A stretch of 64,000 bases of DNA, from positions 310,001-374,000 of the forward strand of contig AXZN01000045.1 in the NCBI GenBank assembly GCA_000498155.1, read 5' to 3'. The number at the start of each line of letters is the position of its first letter. Within the stretch, counting starts at the first letter, position 1. The notes under the pieces were generated by a model. The model did not search any database. It was not told the DNA's origin and worked only from the letters and a program-made list of their open reading frames with translations. Positions 10,261 through 20,877 of the stretch are shown here, piece after piece. The translations under genes were made by a program, and so were the position numbers. This DNA comes from Shiraia sp. slf14 (Eukaryota; Ascomycota; Dothideomycetes; Pleosporales; Shiraiaceae).

Positions 10261-10837
10261 GGGTCAAGGGGATCGTGGCATTTAAAAATACATAGAGTAC
10301 TAATCTTGAGAATTATCCGACTATATGCAGAGTCTAGATGAGATGGGATATCTGGGACGCGTTTTATCGGGATCAAGGCCCATGATGAGATGGAAGGAGT
10401 CGAGCTGAGTGTGTACTGAGATAAGGTAAAAATCGAGATATAAATGCTTAAGAGATCAATTGTAAAACTGTAAGTCTCTATTAATTATGAATATAGAGAA
10501 GAAGAAACATACAACCTAAAAAGTTTGGTTTTCAATCACCTAGTATCTGCTATACAACGTCCCCCCCATATTCTATGCTTTTCTCTTTCCGTCCCCCATC
10601 TTCCCTTCCCTTCCATCGATCCCCATCTCCACCTCTACATCCATATCTTCTTCCTGATCCTCACTCACGCACATAACGCTCTCGCCTCTCTCAGCGCACG
10701 CATCACTCCAACCAAGCTCACTGCAAAAGCAACCACCTTTCTTCTCATATCCATTTTTTCTCTCAGAAGCGCATCCTCAAGCCCAGGTTTATGCCTTCTT
10801 CCACAGCCTCATGTTATCGCCTTTCATTCCCCTTTCA
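10261..10837. other. Intergenic, pyrimidine-rich
   Basis: From about 10550 the plus strand is strongly C/T-rich. This gives long low-complexity open frames that are mirror images of the gene on the other strand. No independent gene is supported. Confidence 0.45.
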
Positions 10838-11146
10838 TCAATTCTCCTCCGTGCTGCTTTTCATCTTCTTCCCACCCCCCAAATCCACCACATTCGCACC
10901 CTGCCCTTTCCTCTTCTCCCCCTTCTCTCCTATTCCAGCCCCTTCTTTCCCACCTCTCGCTCTACGCTCTTCCTTCAAAAACTCGCGATACAGCGTCTGA
11001 TTCCGCTCGAGGTGCGTGGGGTCTTCCCAGTACTCCGTGCAATCCTTCGCGTGCTTCATGTGTGATTGGGATTGGTCTTCGTTGTCGGAGTCTTTGCTGC
11101 TGGTGTGGGAGGAGCGGGTTTGTGGTGGGGAGGTTTTGGATGGCAT
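10838..11146 (-). CDS. Small hydrophilic hypothetical protein
   Basis: A 102-residue ORF from the ATG at 11146. An in-frame ATG at 11287 would add 47 residues resembling a basic, mitochondrial-type presequence. The product is Ser/Thr-rich at the N-terminus. It has a central block with HMKHAKDC, EYWEDPTH and TLYREFLKEERR, and ends in a Gly/Lys-rich tail. The amino-acid pattern looks like a conserved small fungal protein rather than random sequence, but I cannot name a family. A plus-strand ORF covering the same bases (10525-11178) is Pro/Ser-rich and judged a shadow. Confidence 0.4.
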   Translation of the reverse strand: MPSKTSPPQTRSSHTSSKDSDNEDQSQSHMKHAKDCTEYWEDPTHLERNQTLYREFLKEERRARGGKEGAGIGEKGEKRKGQGANVVDLGGGKKMKSSTEEN

Positions 11147-11287
11147 TATCGCGAATGAATGTAGGCGAAGTGGTGTGAAGAGAGGTGTAAGTCGTGATGT
11201 GGAGAGGTTGAGTGAGCGCGTATATCCAAATCCAGTTCCAATTCTGTAACCAAATTTAAATCCAATTCTTCGAACGATCGGTTGCAT

Positions 11288-14226
11288 AGCCTTTCAAAAG
11301 TACAAAATTCAAAATACACATCAATGCACATCACGACGACATTTCTGGGGTTGGGGTATATATACGCTACCCCATAGTTCGCTGACGATTAGTCCACATT
11401 CGAATCCAGGGGTATTCTCAAAGCCCCTTTTAACTGAATCTCATCGTCATTATCGTCTCCATGAGATCGCGCCGTGGCACGCGAGTTCTCAGTGCAGAAA
11501 TGTCGATGACGAAGGTCGCGTGTCATGATTTGGAGCTACGACAGTACTTAGTACGAAGTAGTGCGGACGTTGAAGCTAGCTGTATTGGGGTGATTAGGTT
11601 GGTCACTTCTAACATAGTGCTTGGATTTACTCGAAGTGGTGGAAAGGGGAAGAGGGCAAAGAGTGCGTGAGGTTGGGAATAAAGTGGAATTCGGGGGATT
11701 TGTGGGTGGAGTGGAGAGGGGTGTGGGTTTGAGGGGAGTGGTGTGGGCTAAGCTGTGTTGGGAAACGGGGCAGGTGCGAGGGGCAAGGTGAGGAGAGTGC
11801 AACACTGAGAAATTTTGGGATTTTTGGATAGAAAGGAATTCAATTGAATGGGCAAGCTTCGAATGGAAGTCTAGCGAGGTGGTTTATTGATGCAGAGGTG
11901 AGTACTATGGTTCTTGATTGAGATTTTGCTGTGTACTTACGATAAGGACTGTCTACGATTTACGCCTTCTACTCTTTTACTCAAGTTTGAACATACTGAT
12001 CTCTTCATGTGTGCAGTACACCCATTGATGCTTGGTAATGTCACCAAGTAGGGTACGCTTTAAGACATTTTGATTGAATCGAAAGTTCAAGATTGTTGAG
12101 AACCAAAAAAGTCACATGAATGTATATTTTACGAGGCTAGAACTTTCCCACAGTTTGGAAGGGTTCTTGGGATACGCTCGTATATGCATGGGTGCAGGCA
12201 TGTGTTACTGAAATGGGAGTTGGTGGGGGTGTTGAAGGGATGATAGATGCGATCTAGTTTCGGATAGAGATGATTCGCATGATCAATCGAAGATGAAGGT
12301 GCTATCAGATTCGTTCAAGGTTATTTTGACATTGCATGGAGTGGTGTGTAGGTGTTAGTCATATTGCATGTTGACTTGGCAATCAATACGGACGAGTGGA
12401 GCAAAAGACCTACACATGCGCATTAGTAAAAATTGACTTGGCCTGGGGAGGAGTGTACGGTGGCGAATATCCGGGTGGTTCGAGTTGGGATAGAAGCTTT
12501 CCCCAGGATTAGGAGAGCGAATAGGAAACGGTCGGGGCGGGACGAGAAGGCCCCACTTGTTAGGAGAATGAGAGGTTTGTATGACTGCAGATAGGCCGTG
12601 TTCAGATGCAGTAGCGGGGCCTGGGCTCGCGCAGACGAGAGCAAGTTGCAAAGAGGTGCGTGAGGGGAGGGCGTGATTGGAGGGCAGAAGAGGCGATCTG
12701 CAGGTGCAGGCAGTGTGCCGAGCGAGAGGGTTCCGGGGAGCAGAGTGAAGGAGGGAGGAGGGTTATTGACCTTGAATGAGCAAATATGCTGTCCCCAGGA
12801 TTTGCGGTTGTGCAACGTTGGACAGCGCAGTAGAACCACAGTCTTGAGAGAGTCGGGTGATGATGGCGTGCATCGCCGTGGGAGAGGGAAGGTGCAACCC
12901 AAACAGGGCTGCTTGTTTACTGTGTACCTTGATTTGTCATGGACTGCGCGTTGGATTGGCAGGCACGACCAACCTCGACGATTCTTTCCCAGAAGCAATT
13001 CATCATTTTATGTTTTATTCAAACGGCAGCCATCTGAAACATATGACTCTTTGCTCACCCAGCAACGGCGCGTTGACTGTCCAAGCCCAAGCTGACAACA
13101 GACATGGGTAGTGAAGGCGAGATGGAGAGTTCCGGAGGAGGGTCGCCAGGGCAGCGTTGTGGTGAGCAGGCTGCAGGAGCCGGGATGTTGCCTGGCTTTT
13201 GTTGTTGACCTGCAGCGGTCAAGCGGACAGGGCAGTGCGAGGTGCATGGCCCGCGCCCATGGGAATAACGCGAGCGAGGGTGTGGGTGTGGTTGCTGTGG
13301 GAGGAAGCGAGATGAGGGCAGCTATCTAGAATCGATATGGATTGATAACGGCAGATGGCGTGGCGCACAATGACGCGCGATGAAACAGAGGAATGGGAGC
13401 CGGGCGGAGAGGGTGTGCACGGTGAATGGTGAGTGGTGCGTGGTGAATGGACGGATGGCAGATGCTCGGAGCAACTAATGCACCGACAGCTCTTACATAG
13501 CAGACAACTAGTATTACAGCGGTGGGTGGGAAGTGGAAGCATCCACGGTCCAACTTGGTTTGGCTTTGGCGGGCTGCACGCTATGCTCGACAAGAGTCAA
13601 GTTGCTGCTGGCCTAGTCACACGCATCCTAGCCGCGCTGCCTCTTGTTGCTGCTAACCACGGACAGGCGAGGGCAGAGTGGTCAGGTGTGTAGCTGCCGC
13701 TCTCCCCGGTGCTGCCATTCGCTGGGCCGGCCAAACATACCCCTCTCTCAGTCTACTCTTGCTACTCTCTTTCTTTGCCTGGGAACTCGTCGCCTGCCAA
13801 CCCTCGTCCATTGCCAAAAAATCCCAAAAATTTCCCCCGTGTTTTTTTGACTCTCCTGCCAATTCTCGCCTCGACGCTGCCTCGCCCACACCCACGACCA
13901 CGCAATCGCTTCGTCTGCTCGCGCCAATGCAGTCGTCGTAGGCTGTCTTGGGACCCTGCATCGACGACCCTCTGCCCTTGACACGCCCACGCCGCCGCCG
14001 TCGACTTGTTGTGCCGCTGGACGACGACCGCCCACTCGCACCTGCCACAACGCAACTTCCCTCGCTCGCTCCCACGGCAGCCACCACCCGACCACGCCTT
14101 CCAGACGTCGTTCACTACACGATTATGGGTTCATCTGTGTCTGCATAGCACGCCTCCCGCCAGCCTTAGGGCACACGCCCTGATACCCGCGGCAACGCGC
14201 CCTCCACACCACGCCCACGGCACCCA
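11288..14226. other. Long gene-poor region upstream of the Rim15-like kinase
   Basis: About 2.9 kb in which no ORF shows motifs or credible coding bias. The plus strand is G-rich around 11600-13500 and becomes C-rich from 13700. The last part (about 13700-14226) is probably the transcribed leader of the kinase gene. Regulatory sequence or a non-coding RNA is possible but not visible from sequence alone. Confidence 0.4.
14125..14148 (+). promoter_or_regulatory. Upstream ORF in the leader of the Rim15-like gene
   Basis: ATG at 14125 opens a seven-codon frame that stops at TAG 14146-14148, 78 bases before the kinase start codon. If the transcript begins upstream of 14125, this uORF could damp translation of the kinase. 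No other upstream ATG close to the start was examined in detail, and the transcript start is not known. Confidence 0.3.
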
Positions 14227-17200
14227 ATGTACACGCAACAACCTACCACAGCAATGGCTTCGCCAGCCGCTGATGGAACCAGGCCTGCCACCCTGGCCCC
14301 GCCTGCAGTCACGGCATTGAAGCAGGAGGCCGCTGGCTCCAGTGGTGGTCGAGTAGCCATGGAGCGATCCGTCAGCCAGGACATGAGAGAGGAGCGGGAG
14401 GACTTGAAAGAGGCCGCTGAGCACAGTCTGAACATCATCATGGACCTGGATCTCGAGAGCAAGATACGCTATGTCACCCCGTCATGGAAGGACGTCATTG
14501 GCTCCTTGCCAGAGGAGGTCAAAGGCAAACATATTCTGGATGTCATCTACGGTGGTGCGGATGGGTTTGCCGAGACGATTGAGTCAGTGAGGAAGTACGA
14601 CTCACGAAGCCACATTGTACGCTTTTCAGTGCGCATGGGACCACACTCTGTCTTGCGCAAGAGACGGTCGAGGCCTATAGCAGCAGAAGACACACCCGAA
14701 CAAGCCCCACAATCACCTGCTGAGCTGGACGAAGAGGAGCAAATTCTCAATCTGGAGGCTCAGGGCATCATGATTTACGACCGAACAACAGGAGCTGAGA
14801 GCCATGTGAGTGTATCCGTATTGTACACACAAACAGTACTGACTGAGTAGACTATGTGGATGATCCGACCTTCAGTACTGCGCGAAGTCACCATTGACCT
14901 TCCTGAAATGATTGTCGAATCCCTAGGCGTAGGAGCAGAGGTTCTCGCACACTATCTCACTGGCCTTGCTGAGCAGGGTGCCAGCGATCCCAGTAACCAC
15001 CCGCCCCCATTACCTGTGCTTTGTCGTATTTGCGAACGACAAATCACTCCGTGGTGGTTTGAGAAGCACTCTGAGCTATGTCTACAAGAACACCGTGCAG
15101 AAATGGACGTGCAAATGGCCCAAGAAACCCTCTCTGAACACCGCAACTCCATCGTCAAAGTGTTAGATACGCTCGAATCCCAGACGCAGCGCTCCAGGTC
15201 GGCCTCATCTGACCCCGTGCAGCCCGTTCAGCCAGCAGAGTACAAAGGACTCATTATCCACCCTACGTCAAACCCTTCGTCTGGCACCCCATCGGGCCGT
15301 AACTCACCAGCTTCACCGCCCTCAAGATCAAAAGAGCGCTCAGAACGCCCGAGTGGATTTGGGCATCACCGTGCGCGGTCCTTTGCTGTTCGACGACCGC
15401 TTGCACGAATCGTTGAGCTGGTCCTCGACCTGTGCGATACTGCGCTAGAGATCAACACCCCTGCCATCAAGGATAATGCTCGCGGCCAAGCCGCTTCTGA
15501 AATTCGTACTCAGTCCCCCCAATCAGAAAACCGCATCTCGCAGGTCTTGCAATGGCAGTCTCCCACTTCGGGATCCGCGGACCACAGTGAGGGGCTAAAG
15601 TTGCTCTGCGAAGACACAAACCGACTTGCCAAGGCCAAGATCGACGCTGTCACAAGGCATAGGCGAGTTCTAGAATATTCCGAGCGCCTTCGAGTGGAGT
15701 TTGATGTTCTTGTGCAAGAATGCATCGAAGCTGCTATGGTGAAAGCTGCGCGGATTGCCGCTGGCGAAGACAGCTCTTCTGAGGATGACCACGCTGAGAA
15801 TGGACGTCTTGAAGACAATAGTGAAATCCCGACTGAAGAGGCCATGTTTCCGGGCTCTTTCGATGGTCCTTCAGCTATGGTGCAAGCCTTGCGCAACGTA
15901 TCGGAAATATCGTTACCTGCACGAGTTGGGCGAAGAGAATCATCTGTTGCGGGTTCCAACAGATCAGACAGCCCTAGAGGATCCCAAACGCCTCGATCCC
16001 ATGCAGGTGCTATCAGTATTGCAACTCAAAACAAACGACAATCGATGCATTTCGAAAGTGATGCCGGTGCCGATAGCGATACCAGTGTGCGCTCGTCTGT
16101 ATTGTCTGGCCCTCGTAGGGCAGATTCGCCTGCTGCTGAGATGGGCTTGAGTAGAGTGGCAAGCTCACGGGAGCGCAAGCGTAAGAGCTTGGTTCTCCCA
16201 AGTGTGATGTCGAGCCGGCAGCAATCTCCTGCTCGTCCCATGATACCTCCATCTTCACCTTTGCGGACTACGAAACCACGACTACCTAGCGGCGTCGAGG
16301 GTCTTCAATCACCAATCACATCACCTGTCTTGACGACAACAGAATTCTCTTCACCAGCTATTTCGCATGCGTTAAATATCAACCACCATCGCAGACAGTC
16401 TTCCACAGCTGGCTCAGATGGTCCAAGACCTGTCTCACCTCGTTTGATACCCACAACCCAACCACAACCTCGTGCAGTAGCACCCTCCATTAAAGATTTT
16501 GAAATCATCAAACCTATCAGTAAAGGAGCTTTTGGTAGCGTTTATCTTGCCAAGAAGAAGTCGACGGGCGAGTATTTTGCTATCAAGGTTTTGAAAAAGG
16601 CAGACATGGTGGCAAAGAATCAGGTCACCAACGTCAAAGCTGAGCGGGCCATTATGATGTGGCAAGGCGAAAGTGATTTCGTTGCAAAGCTGTATTGGAC
16701 GTTTTCTAGCAAGGACTATCTCTATTTGGTCATGGAATACCTCAATGGTGGCGATTGTGCTTCACTAATCAAGGTTCTCGGTGCACTACCAGAAGATTGG
16801 GCGAAAAAGTACCTGGCTGAGGTTGTGCTTGGTGTTGAGCATCTCCATAGCCGCGGCATCGTTCACCGCGATTTGAAACCTGACAATCTGCTTATTGACC
16901 CCAAGGGCCATTTGAAGTTGACTGATTTTGGTCTCTCTCGCATGGGAATGATTGGTCGTCAAAAGCGTGCTCTTAAATCTCCTGAACAAGCTCCAGATTT
17001 ACTAAATTCTGGCCCTTTTCATCGCGCCACATCCATGGGATCATCTCGCTCAGCATCATTTGACTTGAATCCATCTCCATCGACTACGCCCTCGATGACA
17101 CCTGCACTTACTGGCGATTTAGGTCAGCCTTCTTATTTCAGCCTTAACCGCGAGAGTTCAAACGATCGTGAGCCTTCAAGGAGAACATCAGGGAATCGCA

Positions 17201-20151
17201 GTGACAGTCAAGACAGCGATGCACTGCAGGCCATGTTCCGCAGATTTTCTATTGCAGACTTCGATGGGTTCAATCAGCCTCGAGCTCGTTCACCGATCGA
17301 GGAGGAGGGGTACAGTGACGAGGGGTCTCCAGACCTCTTCCCAGTGGCGCCTACAATAAGCCAGTCTAGTGCAGCACAAAACAGCACCCCACCCGCTACT
17401 TCGACAATGCTACCACCACCTATGGCCCTGTTCGATCCAGAAGACAGTAATAGGAAGTTCGTTGGAACTCCAGATTACCTTGCACCAGAAACCATTGCTG
17501 GCAATGGACAAGATGAGGTCAGCGATTGGTGGTCTCTTGGCTGTATCTTGTTTGAGTCATTGTATGGCTATCCTCCATTCCATGCAGATACACCGGATGA
17601 AGTCTTTCAAAACATTTTGGCTCGCAAAATTCATTGGCCTGCAGATGATGATGAGGACTACGATATCTCAGACGAGGCCAAGGATCTGATGAACAGGTTG
17701 ATGTGCTCAGATCCAGCAGAGCGACTCGGTGCAAACAAAGACGAGAAGTTTTCCAGTGGAGGAGAAGAGATTAGAAATCACCCGTGGTTTGCTGATGTCA
17801 ACTGGGAAACTTTGCGGGACGACGAGGCTTCATTCATTCCAGCGCCAGAGAATATTGAAGACACTGAATACTTCGATACACGAGGCGCTGCTATGGCTAA
17901 TTTTAGCCCAGAGTTCGAGGACCAAGCAACTTCTTCAGCAGGCACACCGAGCGCTGATTACCCTGATCGTCCACACGATGCCTTATCGAGGGTGCGCTCT
18001 CAAGTTACTGTGCAGACCATGAAGCGTGGATTGATCCCTCTACACATTCCAGCTCACGTTCGTGAAGGAAGATCTCGAAGGCTGAGTGAGCCCATGGCTG
18101 CTGATGACTTTGGCAACTTCAGTTACAAGAACTTGCCAGTTTTGGAAAAGGCCAACAAAGATGTCATCCAAAAACTTCGTGCTGAAGCAATGCTTCCTCA
18201 GAACAAGCAAGGGTCTGCACTCCAGTCACCCACCGTCACTTCGCCGTCGCCGTCTCTGGAAAACAGTCCAATGATCCCTGGTCCCTTGAAGCGTACATTG
18301 TCTACCAACCGAGCGAACGGCAGGCCGTCATCTCCGTCGTTGAGTGGGCCTGCATCTTCTCCAAGTCGTGGGTCACAACCTTCTTCGCCTCTGCTTGTTC
18401 AATTCAGCACTGGGCAACACCATGAACGACGAAAGACGTCCAGTAGTTCATCCACGCTTTCTCACTCCACAAGCAATCCCTCCACGTTGCAGCCTGGTAG
18501 CTTTTTCGACCCTTCACGCTTGTCTGGCTTGAGACCATCACCTGAAGCAATTTCGCCAATCAAACTGTCAAAGACACCTTCCGTAACGTCCGGGCCAGTC
18601 ACAGAGAAGCCTGTTAATGGACAACGCCAGGCATCTTTGGGTCAACCGAATGCAAACTCGCCACGCGCACGCTCCCAGACACTTGGATCCCAAGAGGAGG
18701 ATGTTGTACGAGATCTACTTCCAGTCCATCATAAGCGTCGAAGCCAAGTGTTGGATGTGTCACCTTCTTCTTCAGATACAGAAGACTCAAGAGCAAAGGC
18801 ATTGCTCCGTGTCCAGCGTCGAAGACAAAGCTCACGCAGACTCTCTCAGATCAGCTTTGGCGATGGGCCTTTCTTCCGCCCGCTCGACGTGTTGATCTGC
18901 GAAGACCATCCCGTATCACGTTTGGTCATGGAAAAGCTGCTTGAGAAGTTACGCTGCCGCACGTTGACTGTTACCAACGGATCTGAGGCAATCCGTTACG
19001 CAATGGGCGAAGTCAAATTTGACGTGATCATGATGGAGTTCAGACTGCCACAAGTTAATGGTGCAGACGTCGCACGCATGATACGGGACACAAAGAACGC
19101 AAACACGCATACTCCAATCGTAGCAGTCACTGGTTATCTCAAGGAACTGCAAGCACCGCATTACTTTGATGCATTGATCGAGAAGCCGCCAACCATTGCT
19201 AAGCTTACAGACACACTGGGCAGACTTTGCCAATGGAAAGCACCTCCACCGAACTGGACGCCGAGCCAACTTTATCCGTCGATGATGCCCTCGGGCCTTC
19301 GACAAGAGTCGACCCGACAAGAAGACAGCCCGACGTCAAACTCTTCGGGCTTCCCTCCGGTTCCTTCGGGCAGCTACAGGGGTTCCAGCCGTGAAGACTC
19401 AATTAGCTCAAGCTTCTTTGGCGATGCCGAAAGCCGCGCAGGGGAAGACGTGCCTGTAGTCATTGCTCGCCACAACGCCGATGACTGGCGGGAGCGGGAT
19501 ATAGCGCGGGCTATGAGTGGTTTGGGGATCTCTGACGATGCAGCAACCGTCGATCCCAAGTCTATTGTGCAGCAACGCGTAGGTGCGCCTGACCTACCCC
19601 ACAGCGAATCTGCCCCTGCCACACTGGAGGAAGCCAAAATCCGGCGCCAGCGATCTGCCGAACAGGTGGGAGCCAAACGTCGTATACTCGAAACTCGCAA
19701 GCACGAGTCAGCCGAGTCTGGCGACGACGAAGACGATGAGCTGGGCCATGTTAGCGTTCGTGCACGCAGTCCCAAGACACGACCGAAATCGACATCGAAG
19801 CTGGGAATCGAGATGATGCGCACCAACAGCAGGGGCAGCGTCATTTCCGTAGAAGACGCCAACAACATGCACGACTCTGTGCTACCGTCATCCCCCCCTC
19901 CCGCCATCAGCGAAGAACGCGCCGCCGAGGAACGCGAAGCTAACCTCTCAACCCCCAACGTCGCGCCACCCGTGTCCCTCACACCGCCAGAGATTTTCTC
20001 GCCTGCCGCCCACGGCGATGCAGTTGCTGATTTCGCAATGCAAACCCCCAAAGCGAATGCGAATGTCTCAACGCCCAATCACAAGTCAATTGAGAGCACA
20101 AATGCCTCGCCTGATCTCGATCCCACGCCCAAAGCTCCTTCGAGGAAGTAA
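14227..20151 (+). CDS. rim15: Rim15-like AGC protein kinase with PAS and receiver domains
   Basis: Two exons (14227-14805 and 14851-20151) encode 1,959 residues. Domains in order: a PAS-like region (about 70-125); a Cys2HisCys finger with Cys251, Cys254, His266 and Cys270; an AGC kinase domain from about 744 to 1170; and a receiver domain from about 1538 to 1650. The kinase has KGAFGSVYL, HRDLKPDN (from about 865), DFG (885) and GTPDYLAPE (1065). An insert of about 180 residues between DFG and GTPDY is characteristic of the Rim15/Cek1 group. Rim15 kinases link nutrient signals to quiescence, conidiation and stress survival. In the receiver, the phospho-acceptor Asp position is Glu1589 (MMEFRLP), while the acidic pocket (CEDH) and the Lys (IEKPP) remain. 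Long Ser/Pro-rich linkers are typical. Intact. Confidence 0.93.
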
Positions 20152-20877
20152 TGGTGTATCTCTCTACTTGCTTCGATAATGCTACGATACATATACTCCT
20201 TTTTTCTGTTCCATTTGTTAAATTGTTCCTTTTCCTTTTCCTTTCTACTTTTCACTAGTTCCTTTACTTTTCTTTCCTTTTCGTTTTTCTGTCACCCGTC
20301 GTCAAAGCAAAACACAAAACGTTGATATCTTTGGTTCTTGATCGAACTTGGACTTGAGCTTGACTTGACTTGATTGGACTTGACTGGATCCCAGAGCAGA
20401 GCTGAGCAATGGTGTTGGTGGTGTTTTTACGGTAGTGCACCGGGAAACAAGTTTTTTATTATTTGGAGTTTTGTTTTTTGAGGGGCGTGCGAGGTAGTTT
20501 GTGGAGATGGGAGAGGAGGGGTGGAAGACTGGGAAGGGAAAGGGGAAGGACATGGAGAGAGGGAGTGTATGTGTTATGTTATAAAGATGGAGTGGGTAGG
20601 ATAAGGAGTGTTAAGGGAAGGAAGAGGGAAAACAGCTTCTCATTCAGGAGATATATATTATTATATTATAACATATCACCTCACCTCACTTCACTTCACA
20701 ATTTCTTCCATCATGTGTATGTCATACTATCACTTCTCATATCAACAATCCCAAAGAATATACCCCCAAACACCTCACCTCACTACACATCACAATCTCT
20801 CCCATCCTACTATGCTCATGCTCATGTCAAATTCATCTTAACTCATATCAACAATCCCTTGCAAACTTCTTCCATCC
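20152..20877. other. Convergent intergenic region with polypyrimidine tract
   Basis: Between the Rim15-like and mannosidase stop codons. 20205-20290 is a T/C-rich tract, 20460-20640 is G/A-rich, and an imperfect direct repeat lies at 20677-20857. No gene is supported. Confidence 0.5.
20677..20857. repeat. Imperfect tandem repeat, two copies of about 75-87 bp
   Basis: Copy 1 is about 20677-20752 and copy 2 about 20771-20857. Both begin CACCTCACCTCAC, share CACAATTTCT/CACAATCTCT-like and CCATC blocks, and end CATATCAACAATCCC. They lie just before the mannosidase stop codon, in its 3' flank. This looks like a local duplication that has since diverged. Confidence 0.6.

Noticed and set aside
10525..11178. 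217-codon Pro/Ser-rich ORF on the plus strand
   Set aside because: Low-complexity pyrimidine tract; the opposite-strand ORF has more protein-like composition.
12423..13095. Several 80-190-codon ORFs on both strands upstream of the Rim15-like gene
   Set aside because: They overlap each other in conflicting frames and show no conserved-looking segments.
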